Source: Candidatus Brachythrix odensensis (lineage in GTDB: Bacteria; Chloroflexota; Anaerolineae; J036; Brachytrichaceae). From it: a stretch of 64,000 nucleotides of DNA. Made by a program: the position numbers and the translations under genes. Location of the stretch: assembly GCA_016714465.1 (NCBI GenBank), contig JADKDT010000017.1, positions 17,770 through 81,769 of the forward strand. The letters run 5' to 3'. Below, piece by piece: positions 24,556-32,810 of the stretch (the first letter of the stretch is position 1; each line of letters starts with the position of its first letter). The notes beneath the pieces were generated by a model, which saw only the letters and a program-made list of their open reading frames with translations, did no database searches and was not told the DNA's origin.

Positions 24556-26145
24556 TCAAGTCAGCCTCACCACAGGAAAGTCACGGAGAGTGGTCCGCCC
24601 CGTGCCCACATCGACAGCGGTCAGGGTCAGGCGTTTGTTGGCATCGATGCGGAAGGACAGGTCAAAGCAACGCTCGCCCTGCTTTGCCGGCGCATCGAGG
24701 GCCAGAAACGTCGGTGTGTTTTCGTTCATCCAAAACGCATTGCGCTCGGTGTCTTCGGCTGGCGCCACCTCGGCGATACGCGGCGCGCCCGTTGGATCAA
24801 AGATCAACTCGAAGGTCGCGGCGCGCTCGCCAGGCCGCTGCTCCGCCATTTCGAAGATGGCCAGGCCGAGGCGCGTTTGCCCGTCATAGCTGGCCTTGAT
24901 CGAGACCCGCGCAATCGCCTCGGATGTGGGATAAGAGGTTCCGCGCGCCACAAGTGGTCTGAAGGCATAGTCGCCCTTTTCCCGATTAACGTGGCGCAGC
25001 GCATAGCTGTGCTGGATGTGATCGGACACCTCCGCGCCGGCCGCAAAGGCAGCGGCGCCGCGCGCGACCGCGTCGAGCGGGCGGTCCAGGCGCACCCGCT
25101 CCTGGCCGAAGATCTGGCGCACAACGCTCTGCGCCACGGGCATGAGGCTGCCGCCGCCAACCATCAACGCGGCCCCGATCCGGTCTTCGTCGTAGCCGCG
25201 CTCACGGGCCGAATTGAGCGCCCTGCGCATCACACGATCAAGGCGGGAGCGGAATCCGCGCTGCTCGAGCAACGCTTCGAAGTCGACCCGGGTGTAGTCG
25301 GCCGCGAGGGCAAGTCCGGTCTCATCATCGGCAAGGGTCAGTCGCGCAGAAGACTGGGTCGACAGGGCGATCTTGAGCGCCTCGCACTGAGCCAGCAGCC
25401 GGCGGCCGTTTCGGCGGATGAGCGGGTCGGATGGATCGCGCCCGTTTCGCCGCACAACGTCTTCATACAACCACTGGTCGACGCTGGCGCCGCCCAGATC
25501 GGCGCCGGCCTTGCCCAGGACGCGGCAGCGACGCGGACCGCCCTCGGCAGCTTCGTCCAGCAGGGCGACCGACACATCCAGGGTGCCCCCGCCAAAATCG
25601 AAAACGAGCAGCGCCTGGCCGGCCGAAACGCCGGCGCCATAACCCAGCGCGGCCGCCGATGCTTCGTCGATCAGCCGGCAGCGCGAAAATCCGGCCGCCT
25701 CGGCCGAGCGAAGCAGCCAGTTCTCGTAATGCTCGAAGGCTTCGACCGGCACGGTCAGGGCGATCTCCTCGTCGCGCAGCCCCAGCTCGCCAGCGGCATA
25801 GACCAGGACCGAGCCCAGGAAATCAGCCCCGGCCCGGGCATGCGAGATGTCGCCATCATCGATGCGGCGGGTCACCGGGCTGCGATTGGCGATATAGCGC
25901 TTCATCCAGCGAAAGGTTCGGGCGGACTCAGCCAGGCCGAGCTGGGCGACCTGCTCGCCCACCCATTGACGGCGATCCGAGGCGTAATGGATGAGCGACG
26001 GGATCGCCGAGACGTCCCCGCCGGGGGCGGTGTAAAACCGTCCGTACTCCGGCGCGGGCAGGATCCGCGCCTGACGCAGGGCGTCGTCCCACGTCGCCAG
26101 GAGGGTGGTCGATGTGCCAAAGTCAATGGCCAGGCGGCCGTTCAT
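24556..26145 (-). CDS. Hsp70 family ATPase (DnaK-like, divergent)
   Basis: Hsp70-type protein of 529 residues. The nucleotide-binding domain (about 1-370) shows phosphate 1 LAIDFGTSTTLLATWDD, a connect region RLIDEASAAALGYGAG, phosphate 2 LLVFDFGGGTLDVSVALLDE, and adenosine-site LMVGGGSLMPVAQSVVRQIFG. A beta-type substrate-binding part follows (SIKASYDGQTRLGLAIFEM, ELIFDPTGAPRI, DLSFRIDANKRLTLTAVD). The helical lid and EEVD-like tail of DnaK are missing. An AGGAGG site lies 7 nt upstream of the ATG and a TACAAT box about 60 nt upstream. It is followed by the HEAT/propeller gene and preceded, beyond a repeat array, by the Ycf46-like ATPase. No dnaJ or grpE lies nearby, so it is not the housekeeping DnaK. 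Confidence 0.9.
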   Translation of the reverse strand: MNGRLAIDFGTSTTLLATWDDALRQARILPAPEYGRFYTAPGGDVSAIPSLIHYASDRRQWVGEQVAQLGLAESARTFRWMKRYIANRSPVTRRIDDGDISHARAGADFLGSVLVYAAGELGLRDEEIALTVPVEAFEHYENWLLRSAEAAGFSRCRLIDEASAAALGYGAGVSAGQALLVFDFGGGTLDVSVALLDEAAEGGPRRCRVLGKAGADLGGASVDQWLYEDVVRRNGRDPSDPLIRRNGRRLLAQCEALKIALSTQSSARLTLADDETGLALAADYTRVDFEALLEQRGFRSRLDRVMRRALNSARERGYDEDRIGAALMVGGGSLMPVAQSVVRQIFGQERVRLDRPLDAVARGAAAFAAGAEVSDHIQHSYALRHVNREKGDYAFRPLVARGTSYPTSEAIARVSIKASYDGQTRLGLAIFEMAEQRPGERAATFELIFDPTGAPRIAEVAPAEDTERNAFWMNENTPTFLALDAPAKQGERCFDLSFRIDANKRLTLTAVDVGTGRTTLRDFPVVRLT

Positions 26146-26218
26146 GACGGGCCTCCTAAGCAGCGAGCGCTATCGACATACCGCGGCTGAATTCGCATCG
26201 GGCCGATTGTATTGGAGC

Positions 26219-26783
26219 GGGGATTGGAGCGCGGGCAGCTTGCCCGCGTGGTCCGGGGGGAACACCGAGTGAAGCTATGCCAAGCCGCGACTGCGCGGCC
26301 TTGCGCTGACTGGGAACGCGGGCATCTTGCCCGCGTAGTCCGGGGGGAACACCGAGTGAAGCCATGCCAAGCCGCGGCCGCGCGGGCGAGACGCCCGCGC
26401 TCCCACTGGAGCGATTGGAACGCGGGCATCTTGCCCGCGTAGTCCGGGGGGAACACCGAGTGAAGCCATGCCAAGCCGCGGCCGCGCGGGCGAGACGCCC
26501 GCGCTCCCACTGGAGCGATTGGAACGCGGGCATCTTGCCCGCGTGGTCCGGGGGGAACACCGAGTGAAGCCATGCAAAGCCGCGGCCGCGCGGGCGAGAC
26601 GCCCGCGCTCCCACTTGAGCGCTTGGAGCGCGGGCATCTTGCCCGCGCGCGCCACAGGGAACACCGAGCCAGGCCATGCAAAGCCGCGGCAGCGCGAGCA
26701 TCTTGCCCGCGTGGTCCGGGGGGAACACCGAGTGAAGCCATGCCAAGCCGCGACTGCGCGGGCGAGACGCCCGCGCTCCCAGT
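26219..26783. repeat. 104-bp tandem repeat array with internal palindromes
   Basis: Six units with landmarks at about 26229, 26316, 26420, 26524, 26627 and 26695; the central spacing is 103-104 bp and the first and last units are shortened. Each unit holds two small palindromes, GCGGGCATCTTGCCCGC and GCGGGCGAGACGCCCGC, joined by a conserved GGGGGGAACACCGAGTGAAGCC segment (in two pieces). It fills most of the 650-bp gap between the Ycf46-like and Hsp70-like genes. Open frames through it (GETPALPLER and the like) are repeat translations, not genes. Confidence 0.9.
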
Positions 26784-26793
26784 CGCAGATTTT

Positions 26794-28263
26794 TCAAATG
26801 TCCGACGCGCTCTTGGCCCGGCCCTCACGCAGCCAGGATCGCAGCGCGTCGATGCGCTCGCGCTGGGAGATCGAGAGCGGCACGGTGCGCTTGGCCGCCG
26901 CCAGCACGTCCTCAGTCGTGAACTCGCGCGCTTCGTTGAACCCGACGTGCATGGCCTCAATTACGGTCTGTTCGATCTCGGCCCCGACAAAACCGTCGCT
27001 GGCCCCGGCCATGGCCTCGAGGTCGAAATCGACAGTCAGGCGGCGGCGGCGGGTGAGATGGGCAGCGTAGATCTCCAGCCGCTCGTCGCGGGTGGGCAGA
27101 TCGAGGAAGAAAACCTCGTCAAAACGCCCGCGCCGGATGAGCTCGGGCGGGAGCCGGGTGACGTCATTGGCGGTTGCGACGACAAACACCGGGGCCGACT
27201 TCTCCTGCATCCAGGTCAGAATCGTGCCAAAGACGCGGGCGCTGGTGCCAGCGTCCGCCCCGCCGTGAGCGAGGCCCTTCTCGATCTCGTCAATCCACAG
27301 CACACACGGCGCAACCGCGGCGGCCAGCTCGAGCGCGCGCCGGGCGCGCTCCTCGGACTGGCCGAGAAAGCTGCCATACAACGCCCCGATGTCCAGCCGA
27401 AGCAACGGTTGGCGCCACAGCCCGCCGATCATCTTGGCGGTCAGGCTTTTGCCCGTGCCAGGGATGCCGATCAAGGCGACGCCGCGCGGGGTCGGCAGGC
27501 CATAGTCGCGCGCCTCGCGGGTGAAAGCCCGCTCCCGCAGGCGCAGCCACTGCTTGAGCGCGCCGTAGCCGCCAACCGCGTCGGGAGTCTCGGTCACGGC
27601 GTAGTACTCCAGGGCATTGGATTCGCGAATGATCTGCTTCTTCTCGTCGGTGACGAGGTCGATATGCCGATCGTCGAGCGTGCCGCCGGCGGTGACGGCC
27701 CGGGCAAAGACGCGCTGTGCCTGGGCGCTGCTGAGGCCGACCGCGGCCTGGGCGAGCTTCTCGCGCCCGAGCGGCGTGAGATTGGCCCGTACTCCAGGCA
27801 GGGCCGCCACCCGGGCCAGGATCTGCTCGATCTCCCCCGCTGCCGGCAGCGCCAGGTCGAGCCGCACGGCATCATCGCGCAGCTCGTCGGGCAGCCGGCC
27901 CGTGGGGGAAGTCAGGATGATCGACTTGGAGGTCGTCTTGAGACGTTGGGCGACATTTCGCAGCTTGCGCTTGACAAGCGGGTTGCTCATAAATTCGTGG
28001 AAGTCGCGCAGAACGAAGACGGGGTTGCCCTCGGCCTTTTCGATCTCCTGAAGGGCCGCCATCGGATCCGTCCCACCCGGCGCGCCGATCCGGCCAGCCA
28101 ACACGCGAAACCCGTCGGCGGCGTCCCACATCAGGGCCGGCCGATTGCTCCGCTCGCATACCGCCCGGATCAGGGCCAGGACGCGCTCCTCCTCGGACGT
28201 AACGGCGAGGATGAGGCTGAAGCGGGCGCGCAGGGCGGCATCCAGGTCGCTGTCGAAACTCAT
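26794..28263 (-). CDS. Ycf46-like AAA+ ATPase
   Basis: AAA+ protein of 489 residues resembling cyanobacterial and plastid Ycf46. The N-terminal half (1-230) is a degenerate RecA/AAA-like domain (RPALMWDAADGFRVL, NPVFVLRDFHEFM). The C-terminal AAA domain has Walker A in ALIGIPGTGKSLTAKMI, DIGALYGSFLGQSEERAR, Walker B VLWIDEIEKGLA, a sensor 1 stretch VFVVATANDVTRLP and arginine finger region ELIRRGRFDEVF. Ycf46 has been linked to regulation of CO2 utilisation in cyanobacteria; no such context exists here. ATG 28263 is preferred: GATAAT lies 6 nt upstream, and the longer reading would run through a hairpin. Confidence 0.9.
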   Translation of the reverse strand: MSFDSDLDAALRARFSLILAVTSEEERVLALIRAVCERSNRPALMWDAADGFRVLAGRIGAPGGTDPMAALQEIEKAEGNPVFVLRDFHEFMSNPLVKRKLRNVAQRLKTTSKSIILTSPTGRLPDELRDDAVRLDLALPAAGEIEQILARVAALPGVRANLTPLGREKLAQAAVGLSSAQAQRVFARAVTAGGTLDDRHIDLVTDEKKQIIRESNALEYYAVTETPDAVGGYGALKQWLRLRERAFTREARDYGLPTPRGVALIGIPGTGKSLTAKMIGGLWRQPLLRLDIGALYGSFLGQSEERARRALELAAAVAPCVLWIDEIEKGLAHGGADAGTSARVFGTILTWMQEKSAPVFVVATANDVTRLPPELIRRGRFDEVFFLDLPTRDERLEIYAAHLTRRRRLTVDFDLEAMAGASDGFVGAEIEQTVIEAMHVGFNEAREFTTEDVLAAAKRTVPLSISQRERIDALRSWLREGRAKSASDI

Positions 28264-28269
28264 GGCTGG

Positions 28270-28275
28270 ATTATC
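28270..28275 (-). promoter_or_regulatory. -10 box (GATAAT), leaderless AAA+ gene
   Basis: GATAAT ends 6 nt before ATG 28263. No Shine-Dalgarno site. Confidence 0.45.
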
Positions 28276-28339
28276 GCTGGAGCAACATCGGCGACATCGC
28301 CGATGGCTCCGCGCGCCAAGCGCCCACAAAGGTGTTTTT

Positions 28340-28384
28340 CCGAGATTTGCATCCCCCGGCTTCGCCGGGGGATGCAAATCTCGG
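28340..28384. repeat. Perfect palindrome between divergent genes
   Basis: 21-bp perfect arms around a TTC loop. It lies between two divergent 5' ends (AAA+ gene and histidine phosphatase gene), so there is no transcript end for it to serve unless antisense or long read-through transcripts exist. Confidence 0.75.
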
Positions 28385-28410
28385 AGTAAGTTTGATTGTC
28401 GGAAGTGCCG

Positions 28411-28416
28411 TACACT
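28411..28416 (+). promoter_or_regulatory. -10 box (TACACT), leaderless histidine phosphatase gene
   Basis: TACACT ends 9 nt before ATG 28426. Confidence 0.4.
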
Positions 28417-28425
28417 GTCGCCCTC

Positions 28426-29163
28426 ATGCCGATCCTGCTCCTTATCCGCCACGCCACCAACGATTTTGTGAAGACGGGGCGCCTGCCCGGGCAGGGCCCA
28501 AACCTGCACTTAAATGAGGAAGGCCGGAAGCAGGCTGAAGCGCTGGCCAAAATGCTGGAAAAGCGCCCAATCACGGCCATATATTCGAGCCACCTCGAGC
28601 GAGCGATCGAGACGGCCTGGCGCGTGGCCGGCCCGCGCGGCCTGGCCCTGCAGATCCGGCCGGGGCTGGCGGACACCGACGCCGGCGATTACACCGGCCG
28701 GCTGATCAAGGAACTGGCCGAAGGCGAGGACACCCGCGAGACGTGGAAGGCCATCGTCGAGACCCCGCTCGTCGGGCGCTTCCCAAATGGCGAGTCCCCG
28801 CTCGACATGCAGCACCGGGTGGTGGCCGAGCTCGAGCGCATCGTCGCCGCTTTTCCCGATCCCGAGCCGCCGCCCGATAACGCTCCCAAAGACGAATCGC
28901 CGGCCCTTCGACCCCTTCGACAAGCTCAGGAACCAGCTCAGGGACCGGCGCTTCCCGACCCGCCCAAGGCTGATCCCGTACCCCCGCCCGTTGTCGCCGT
29001 CGTCGCGCACAACAGCGTCGTCCAGGCTGCCCTGGCCCATTTCCTGGGCATGCCATTTGAGAACTACGAACGCCTTGGCGCCTCGCCGGCCTCGGTATCA
29101 ACCGTGTTTGTTTCGGCCAAGCGCACGATGGTGATGGCGGTGAACCAAACCGCGCCAGCGTAG
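28426..29163 (+). CDS. Histidine phosphatase family protein (phosphoglycerate mutase-like)
   Basis: Phosphatase of 245 residues with the catalytic RHG-type motif as LIRHATNDFVKTG (His8), the proton-donor Glu in the FPNGESPLDMQHRV region and the second His in VVAVVAHNSVVQAAL. The substrate is unknown. Between the two halves (residues about 145-185) lies a Pro-rich insertion. Part of it, RPLRQAQEPAQGPAL, is the translation of a dispersed repeat (CTTCGACAAGCTCAGG, 28915-28930). The repeat seems to have entered the gene in frame, in a surface loop. ATG 28426 is chosen for its leaderless -10 box and direct entry into the first strand. Confidence 0.88.
   Translation: MPILLLIRHATNDFVKTGRLPGQGPNLHLNEEGRKQAEALAKMLEKRPITAIYSSHLERAIETAWRVAGPRGLALQIRPGLADTDAGDYTGRLIKELAEGEDTRETWKAIVETPLVGRFPNGESPLDMQHRVVAELERIVAAFPDPEPPPDNAPKDESPALRPLRQAQEPAQGPALPDPPKADPVPPPVVAVVAHNSVVQAALAHFLGMPFENYERLGASPASVSTVFVSAKRTMVMAVNQTAPA
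28914..28930 (+). repeat. CCTTCGACAAGCTCAGG dispersed repeat inside a gene (copy 1)
   Basis: The same 17-mer occurs at 51305-51321 (inside the mutarotase reading frame) and 57701-57717 (intergenic). Here it is partly duplicated (CCCTTCGACCCCTTCGACAA...). Confidence 0.8.
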
Positions 29164-29187
29164 CCAAGGTACGCCCGGGCTTACGGA

Positions 29188-29304
29188 TTTGTCCGCAGAT
29201 TACGCAGATTCCCGCCGATTCTTTTCATTTGCCCGAAGATTGGCTCTTTCCGGGCCACGCATACAAAGAATAATCGGCGGAAATCTGCGTAATCTGCGGA
29301 CAAA
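29188..29304. repeat. Dispersed inverted repeat of the GCAGATT type (copy 2)
   Basis: Left arm TTGTCCGCAGATTACGCAGA... and right arm ...TCTGCGTAATCTGCGGACAA are near-perfect complements separated by about 50 nt. It fills most of the gap between the phosphatase and miaB genes. Confidence 0.85.
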
Positions 29305-29361
29305 AAACTTCCGTACCGGTCCGAACCTGAGCGGTAGCCAAAGCCGAGACTGCGACGACAT

Positions 29362-29367
29362 TACAAT
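29362..29367 (+). promoter_or_regulatory. -10 box (TACAAT), leaderless miaB
   Basis: TACAAT ends 8 nt before ATG 29376. Confidence 0.5.
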
Positions 29368-29375
29368 CGCTCGCC

Positions 29376-30797
29376 ATGAACTACCACATTTGGACCTTCG
29401 GCTGTCAGATGAACGAGGCCGATTCGCAGCGGCTGGCCAGCGAGCTCGAGAAGCTCGGCATGCGCTCGACGCCCAACCGCGAAGACGCGGATGTGGTCGT
29501 GCTCAATACCTGCGTGGTGCGCCAGAGCGCGGAGGACAAGGCCCAAAGCTACCTGCACATGATCAAGCCGCTCAAGAGCCTGCGCCCAGGCATGGTAATC
29601 GGGGTGATGGGCTGCATGGTCGGCGTGCGCGGCAATACCCCGCTGCAGAAGGCCTTCCCCTTTGTCGATGTCTTCATGGCCCCCAGCGAGCCGCGCCCGA
29701 TGGTCGATTATCTGCTCCAGCGCGAGGGCCGGCGCATCGCTGAGCGCGAGACCCAGCACCGCTTCGCCCTGCAGGACGGCGAGGCCGGCCCTGCCGCGCT
29801 CAAGCTGCCCGAGGACGAGGTCGGAAAGATCGTCACCGCCCACGTCCCGATCGTGTATGGCTGCTCGCATGCCTGCGCCTTTTGCATCATCCCGTTCCGG
29901 CGCGGGGCCGAGCGCAGCCGCCCGCTGGACGAAATCGTGGATGAAGTGCGATCGTTGGTCGCCCAGGGCGTGCGCGAGGTCACTCTGCTTGGCCAGATCG
30001 TCGACCGGTATGGCTACGATCTGCTGGGCGACGACTTCAAGATTCGGAGCTACAACCCGGGCGCGGCCTCGGGCCATCCGTCCCAAACCCTGGCGGTCAG
30101 GTCGCCGATGGTCGAACTGCTGCGGGCGCTCAGCGACATCGAGGGGCTGCTGCGCATCCGCTTCCTGACCAGCCACCCGAACTGGATGACAGACGAGCTG
30201 CTCGACGCGATTCGGGAACTGCCCAAGGTCATGCCGCACATCGAAGTGCCGGTCCAGGCCGGCGATGACGAGGTGCTGCTCAGCATGCGCCGCGGCTACG
30301 GCTCCGACGACTACCGCCGGCTGATCGCGCGCATCCGGGACCGGGTTCCCAACGCCGGGATCGCCACCGACGTGATCGTCGGCTTCTGCGGCGAGACCGA
30401 CGCCCAGTTCCAACACACCTACGACCTGCTCGAGGAGTTGAAATTGGACGTGGTGCATCTGGCCAAATACTCCACCCGCCCGCACACCCTCGCCTCGCGC
30501 GGCATGACCGATGACGTGCCCGAGGCCGAGAAGGAACGCCGAAGGGTCATCCTCGAGGATCAGCAGGAACGCATCGTCGCCGGGATCAACCAAACGTGGC
30601 TGGGCCAAACGGTCGAGGTGCTGGTCGAGGACACCCACAAGGGCAAGTGGCGCGGCCGCACGCCCCAGAACAAGCTGGTGTTCTTCGACGATCCCACCCG
30701 CGACTGGCGCGGCCAACTTGCCACGATCAGCATCACCTGGACCGGGCCGTGGAGCATGCAGGGGACACTGGTGCCGGAGCTGATCGGAGCAATCTAG
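29376..30797 (+). CDS. miaB: tRNA-2-methylthio-N6-dimethylallyladenosine synthase MiaB
   Basis: Radical SAM methylthiotransferase of 473 residues that adds a methylthio group to i6A37 of tRNAs. The N-terminal UPF0004 domain binds a cluster through C10, C46 and C80 (FGCQMNEADS, VLNTCVVRQSAEDKA, GVMGCM). The radical SAM motif is C163-x3-C167-x2-C170 in YGCSHACAFCIIPFRRG, followed by SRPLDEIVDEVRSLVAQGVREVTLLGQ. The C-terminal TRAM domain spans about 395-465. A 20-residue insertion after LLGQIVDRYG (RSYNPGAASGHPSQTLAV) is longer than usual. MiaB is favoured over RimO by the overall motif pattern. Confidence 0.92.
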   Translation: MNYHIWTFGCQMNEADSQRLASELEKLGMRSTPNREDADVVVLNTCVVRQSAEDKAQSYLHMIKPLKSLRPGMVIGVMGCMVGVRGNTPLQKAFPFVDVFMAPSEPRPMVDYLLQREGRRIAERETQHRFALQDGEAGPAALKLPEDEVGKIVTAHVPIVYGCSHACAFCIIPFRRGAERSRPLDEIVDEVRSLVAQGVREVTLLGQIVDRYGYDLLGDDFKIRSYNPGAASGHPSQTLAVRSPMVELLRALSDIEGLLRIRFLTSHPNWMTDELLDAIRELPKVMPHIEVPVQAGDDEVLLSMRRGYGSDDYRRLIARIRDRVPNAGIATDVIVGFCGETDAQFQHTYDLLEELKLDVVHLAKYSTRPHTLASRGMTDDVPEAEKERRRVILEDQQERIVAGINQTWLGQTVEVLVEDTHKGKWRGRTPQNKLVFFDDPTRDWRGQLATISITWTGPWSMQGTLVPELIGAI

Positions 30798-30857
30798 ACA
30801 GAAGAAGGGAAGAAGGAAGGGAACAAGTGGTACCCTTCTTTCTTCCTTTCTTCTGTT
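30798..30857. terminator. Purine/pyrimidine-rich imperfect hairpin after miaB
   Basis: ACAGAAGAAGGGAAGAAGG pairs with CCTTTCTTCTGT across the gap before alr. It differs in composition from the GC-rich palindromes. The T-rich right arm could support termination on the plus strand. Confidence 0.5.
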
Positions 30858-30873
30858 GGTGATTCACACAGCC

Positions 30874-32013
30874 ATGAGCGATCAAATCGCTGAGCGGCCT
30901 CACCCCGGCCACGGGCGGGCGACCGAATTGCGGGTTGATCTGGGCGCCATCACCCACAACGCGCGGCGGCTGGCCGAGATCGCGGGCGTGCCGCTCATGG
31001 CGGTGATCAAGGCTGATGCCTATGGGCATGGGGCCGAGATGGTGGCCCGGGCGGCGCTGGATGGTGGCGCTGCGGCGTTGGGCGTGGCCACGGTCGGCGA
31101 GGCGCTCCGCCTGCGCGACGCCGCCATCGACGCGCCCATCCTCGCCCTGGGCTACACCGACCCGGACAATGCCGAAGCCATCGCCCTGCGCGCGGTTACC
31201 TGCTCGATCTTCGACGCCGAGGTCGGCGCGCAACTGGCCGAAGCCGCCCGGGCGATGGGGCGCGAGATCGTCGTCCACGTCAAGGTCGACACCGGCATGG
31301 GCCGGTTGGGCGCCCAGCCGGAGGACACTCTCCCCCTTTTACGCGCGCTGGCCGGCATGCCCGGCCTGACGGTCGAGGGCCTGTACACCCACTTCGCCAC
31401 CGCCGACAGCGCGGACGAGACCTATACCGGCGAGCAGATCGACCGCTTCGACGCGCTGTTGGCCGAGGTGACCGCAGCCGGGCTGCGCCCGCCTCTCGTC
31501 CACGCCGCCAACAGCGCCGCGACGCTCCGCCATCCCCGCGCGCGCTATGACCTCGTGCGCTGCGGCATCGCGTTGTACGGGCTCGATCCCGACCCCGACA
31601 CGCCCAAGCCGGCCGACTTTAAGCCTGCGCTGAGCCTGATCACCCGAGTGGCCCAGATCAAGGACCTGCCCGCCGGCGCTTCCGTGTCTTACGGACGCCG
31701 TTGGTATGCGGGCCGGGCCTCACGGATCGCCACTCTGCCCATCGGGTATGCCGACGGCGTGCGGCGCGTGCCGGCCTGGCGCGAGGCGCTGGTCGGCGGG
31801 CAGCGCGTCCCCATCGTCGGGCGGATCTGCATGGACTACTGCATGCTCGACATCACCGACATCCCCGGCGTCGCGCGCGGGGACGAGGTGGTGATGTTTG
31901 GCCGGCAGGGAGACGAACAGATCACGGTCGAAGAAGTCGCGGGCTGGCTGGGGACCATCCCCTACGAAGTCACCTGCGCGCTCAGCGAGCGGGTGCCCAT
32001 AACCACGCTATGA
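30874..32013 (+). CDS. alr: Alanine racemase
   Basis: PLP-dependent racemase of 379 residues supplying D-alanine for peptidoglycan. The PLP lysine is K46 in LMAVIKADAYGHGAEMVARA. The catalytic Tyr of the second half lies in ASVSYGRRWYAGRASRIATLPIGYADG. Also seen are KVDTGMGRLG, VRCGIALYGLDP and VGRICMDYCMLDIT. ATG 30874 is used; GTG/ATG further upstream (30856) would add six residues from the hairpin end. The stop overlaps the next ATG (ATGA), so an operon with the acetyltransferase is likely. Confidence 0.95.
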   Translation: MSDQIAERPHPGHGRATELRVDLGAITHNARRLAEIAGVPLMAVIKADAYGHGAEMVARAALDGGAAALGVATVGEALRLRDAAIDAPILALGYTDPDNAEAIALRAVTCSIFDAEVGAQLAEAARAMGREIVVHVKVDTGMGRLGAQPEDTLPLLRALAGMPGLTVEGLYTHFATADSADETYTGEQIDRFDALLAEVTAAGLRPPLVHAANSAATLRHPRARYDLVRCGIALYGLDPDPDTPKPADFKPALSLITRVAQIKDLPAGASVSYGRRWYAGRASRIATLPIGYADGVRRVPAWREALVGGQRVPIVGRICMDYCMLDITDIPGVARGDEVVMFGRQGDEQITVEEVAGWLGTIPYEVTCALSERVPITTL

Positions 32014-32735
32014 ACTACAGCATTCGCCATTTCCAAAGCCACGCCGAGTACGCGGAACTCGAAATGCTGATGACGCGGATTTGGGGCTCAGGCACCGAAG
32101 TGGCCTCGCCCATCGCCATCGCCATCGACCATCACGACGGTTGCGTGCTGGGTGCCTTCGAGAACGAGTCCGGTCGCTTGCTTGGTGGGGTGATGAGCTT
32201 CCTTCGTTTTTCAAATCACCCCGGCGCCAGCCGCGGCCTGGCCCAGCACTCGCACATCGCCGGGGTTTTGCCTGAGGCGCAGGGTCACGGCATCGGCGAG
32301 GCGCTCAAGCGCGCCCAGGCCGAATTCGTGCGCGGGCAGGGGCTCAATCTGATCACCTGGACCTACGACCCGATCGAGGCCCGCAACGCCTGGCTCAACA
32401 TCGGCAAGCTGCGCTGCGTGTGCCGGACCTTCATCGAGAACCTGTACGGATTGATGGAGGATGAGCTCAACCGCGGCCTGCCTTCGGACCGCTTCGAAGT
32501 CGAATGGTGGCTGGACGATGCGCGCCCCAGGCCGGACATCAACGGGCCGTATGTCGAGGTCGAGATCCCGTCGAACTTTCAGGCCATGAAAAAGATGAAC
32601 ATGGACAAAGCCTGGTCGCTGCGCATGGCCCTGCGCGAGCGCTTCCAGTCGCTCTTCGCCGACGGTTTCGCGGTCTTCGAATTCATCCCCGACCGAGAGC
32701 GGCCGCGCTACGGGTTGTGGCGGGTGCGGGACTGA
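32010..32735 (+). CDS. GNAT-like acetyltransferase (COG3375-like)
   Basis: Protein of 241 residues with a GNAT fold. After IRHFQSHAEYAELEMLMTRIWG come GCVLGAFENESGRLLGGVMSFL and the acetyl-CoA site region HIAGVLPEAQGHGIGEALKRAQ. The second half (DPIEARNAWLNIGKLRCVCRTFIENLYG in two pieces, then SDRFEVEWWL) matches a group of predicted acetyltransferases conserved across bacteria with unknown substrate. It is translationally coupled to alr, which might hint at a cell-wall or D-amino-acid role; that is speculative. Confidence 0.82.
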   Translation: MNYSIRHFQSHAEYAELEMLMTRIWGSGTEVASPIAIAIDHHDGCVLGAFENESGRLLGGVMSFLRFSNHPGASRGLAQHSHIAGVLPEAQGHGIGEALKRAQAEFVRGQGLNLITWTYDPIEARNAWLNIGKLRCVCRTFIENLYGLMEDELNRGLPSDRFEVEWWLDDARPRPDINGPYVEVEIPSNFQAMKKMNMDKAWSLRMALRERFQSLFADGFAVFEFIPDRERPRYGLWRVRD

Positions 32736-32744
32736 TGGGGAATG

Positions 32745-32802
32745 TTCAGGGTCGATATCCCGCGCCCCGGCGCACGCCGGGGCGCGGGATATCGACCCTG
32801 AA
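32745..32802. terminator. Perfect hairpin between convergent genes
   Basis: 28-nt complementary halves (TTCAGGGTCGATATCCCGCG on the left) around a short loop, between the acetyltransferase and aldo/keto reductase genes. No T-run beyond AAAA on the far side. Confidence 0.65.
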
Positions 32803-32810
32803 AACTGGCG

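Noticed and set aside
26219..26783. CRISPR array
   Set aside because: Units are about 104 bp and repeat nearly throughout; there are no unique spacers of constant length and no cas genes.
26142..27070. Several open frames through the repeat array (GETPALPLERLERGHLARV types)
   Set aside because: They are translations of the 104-bp repeat in different frames and show the same peptide repeated, with no start or promoter of their own.
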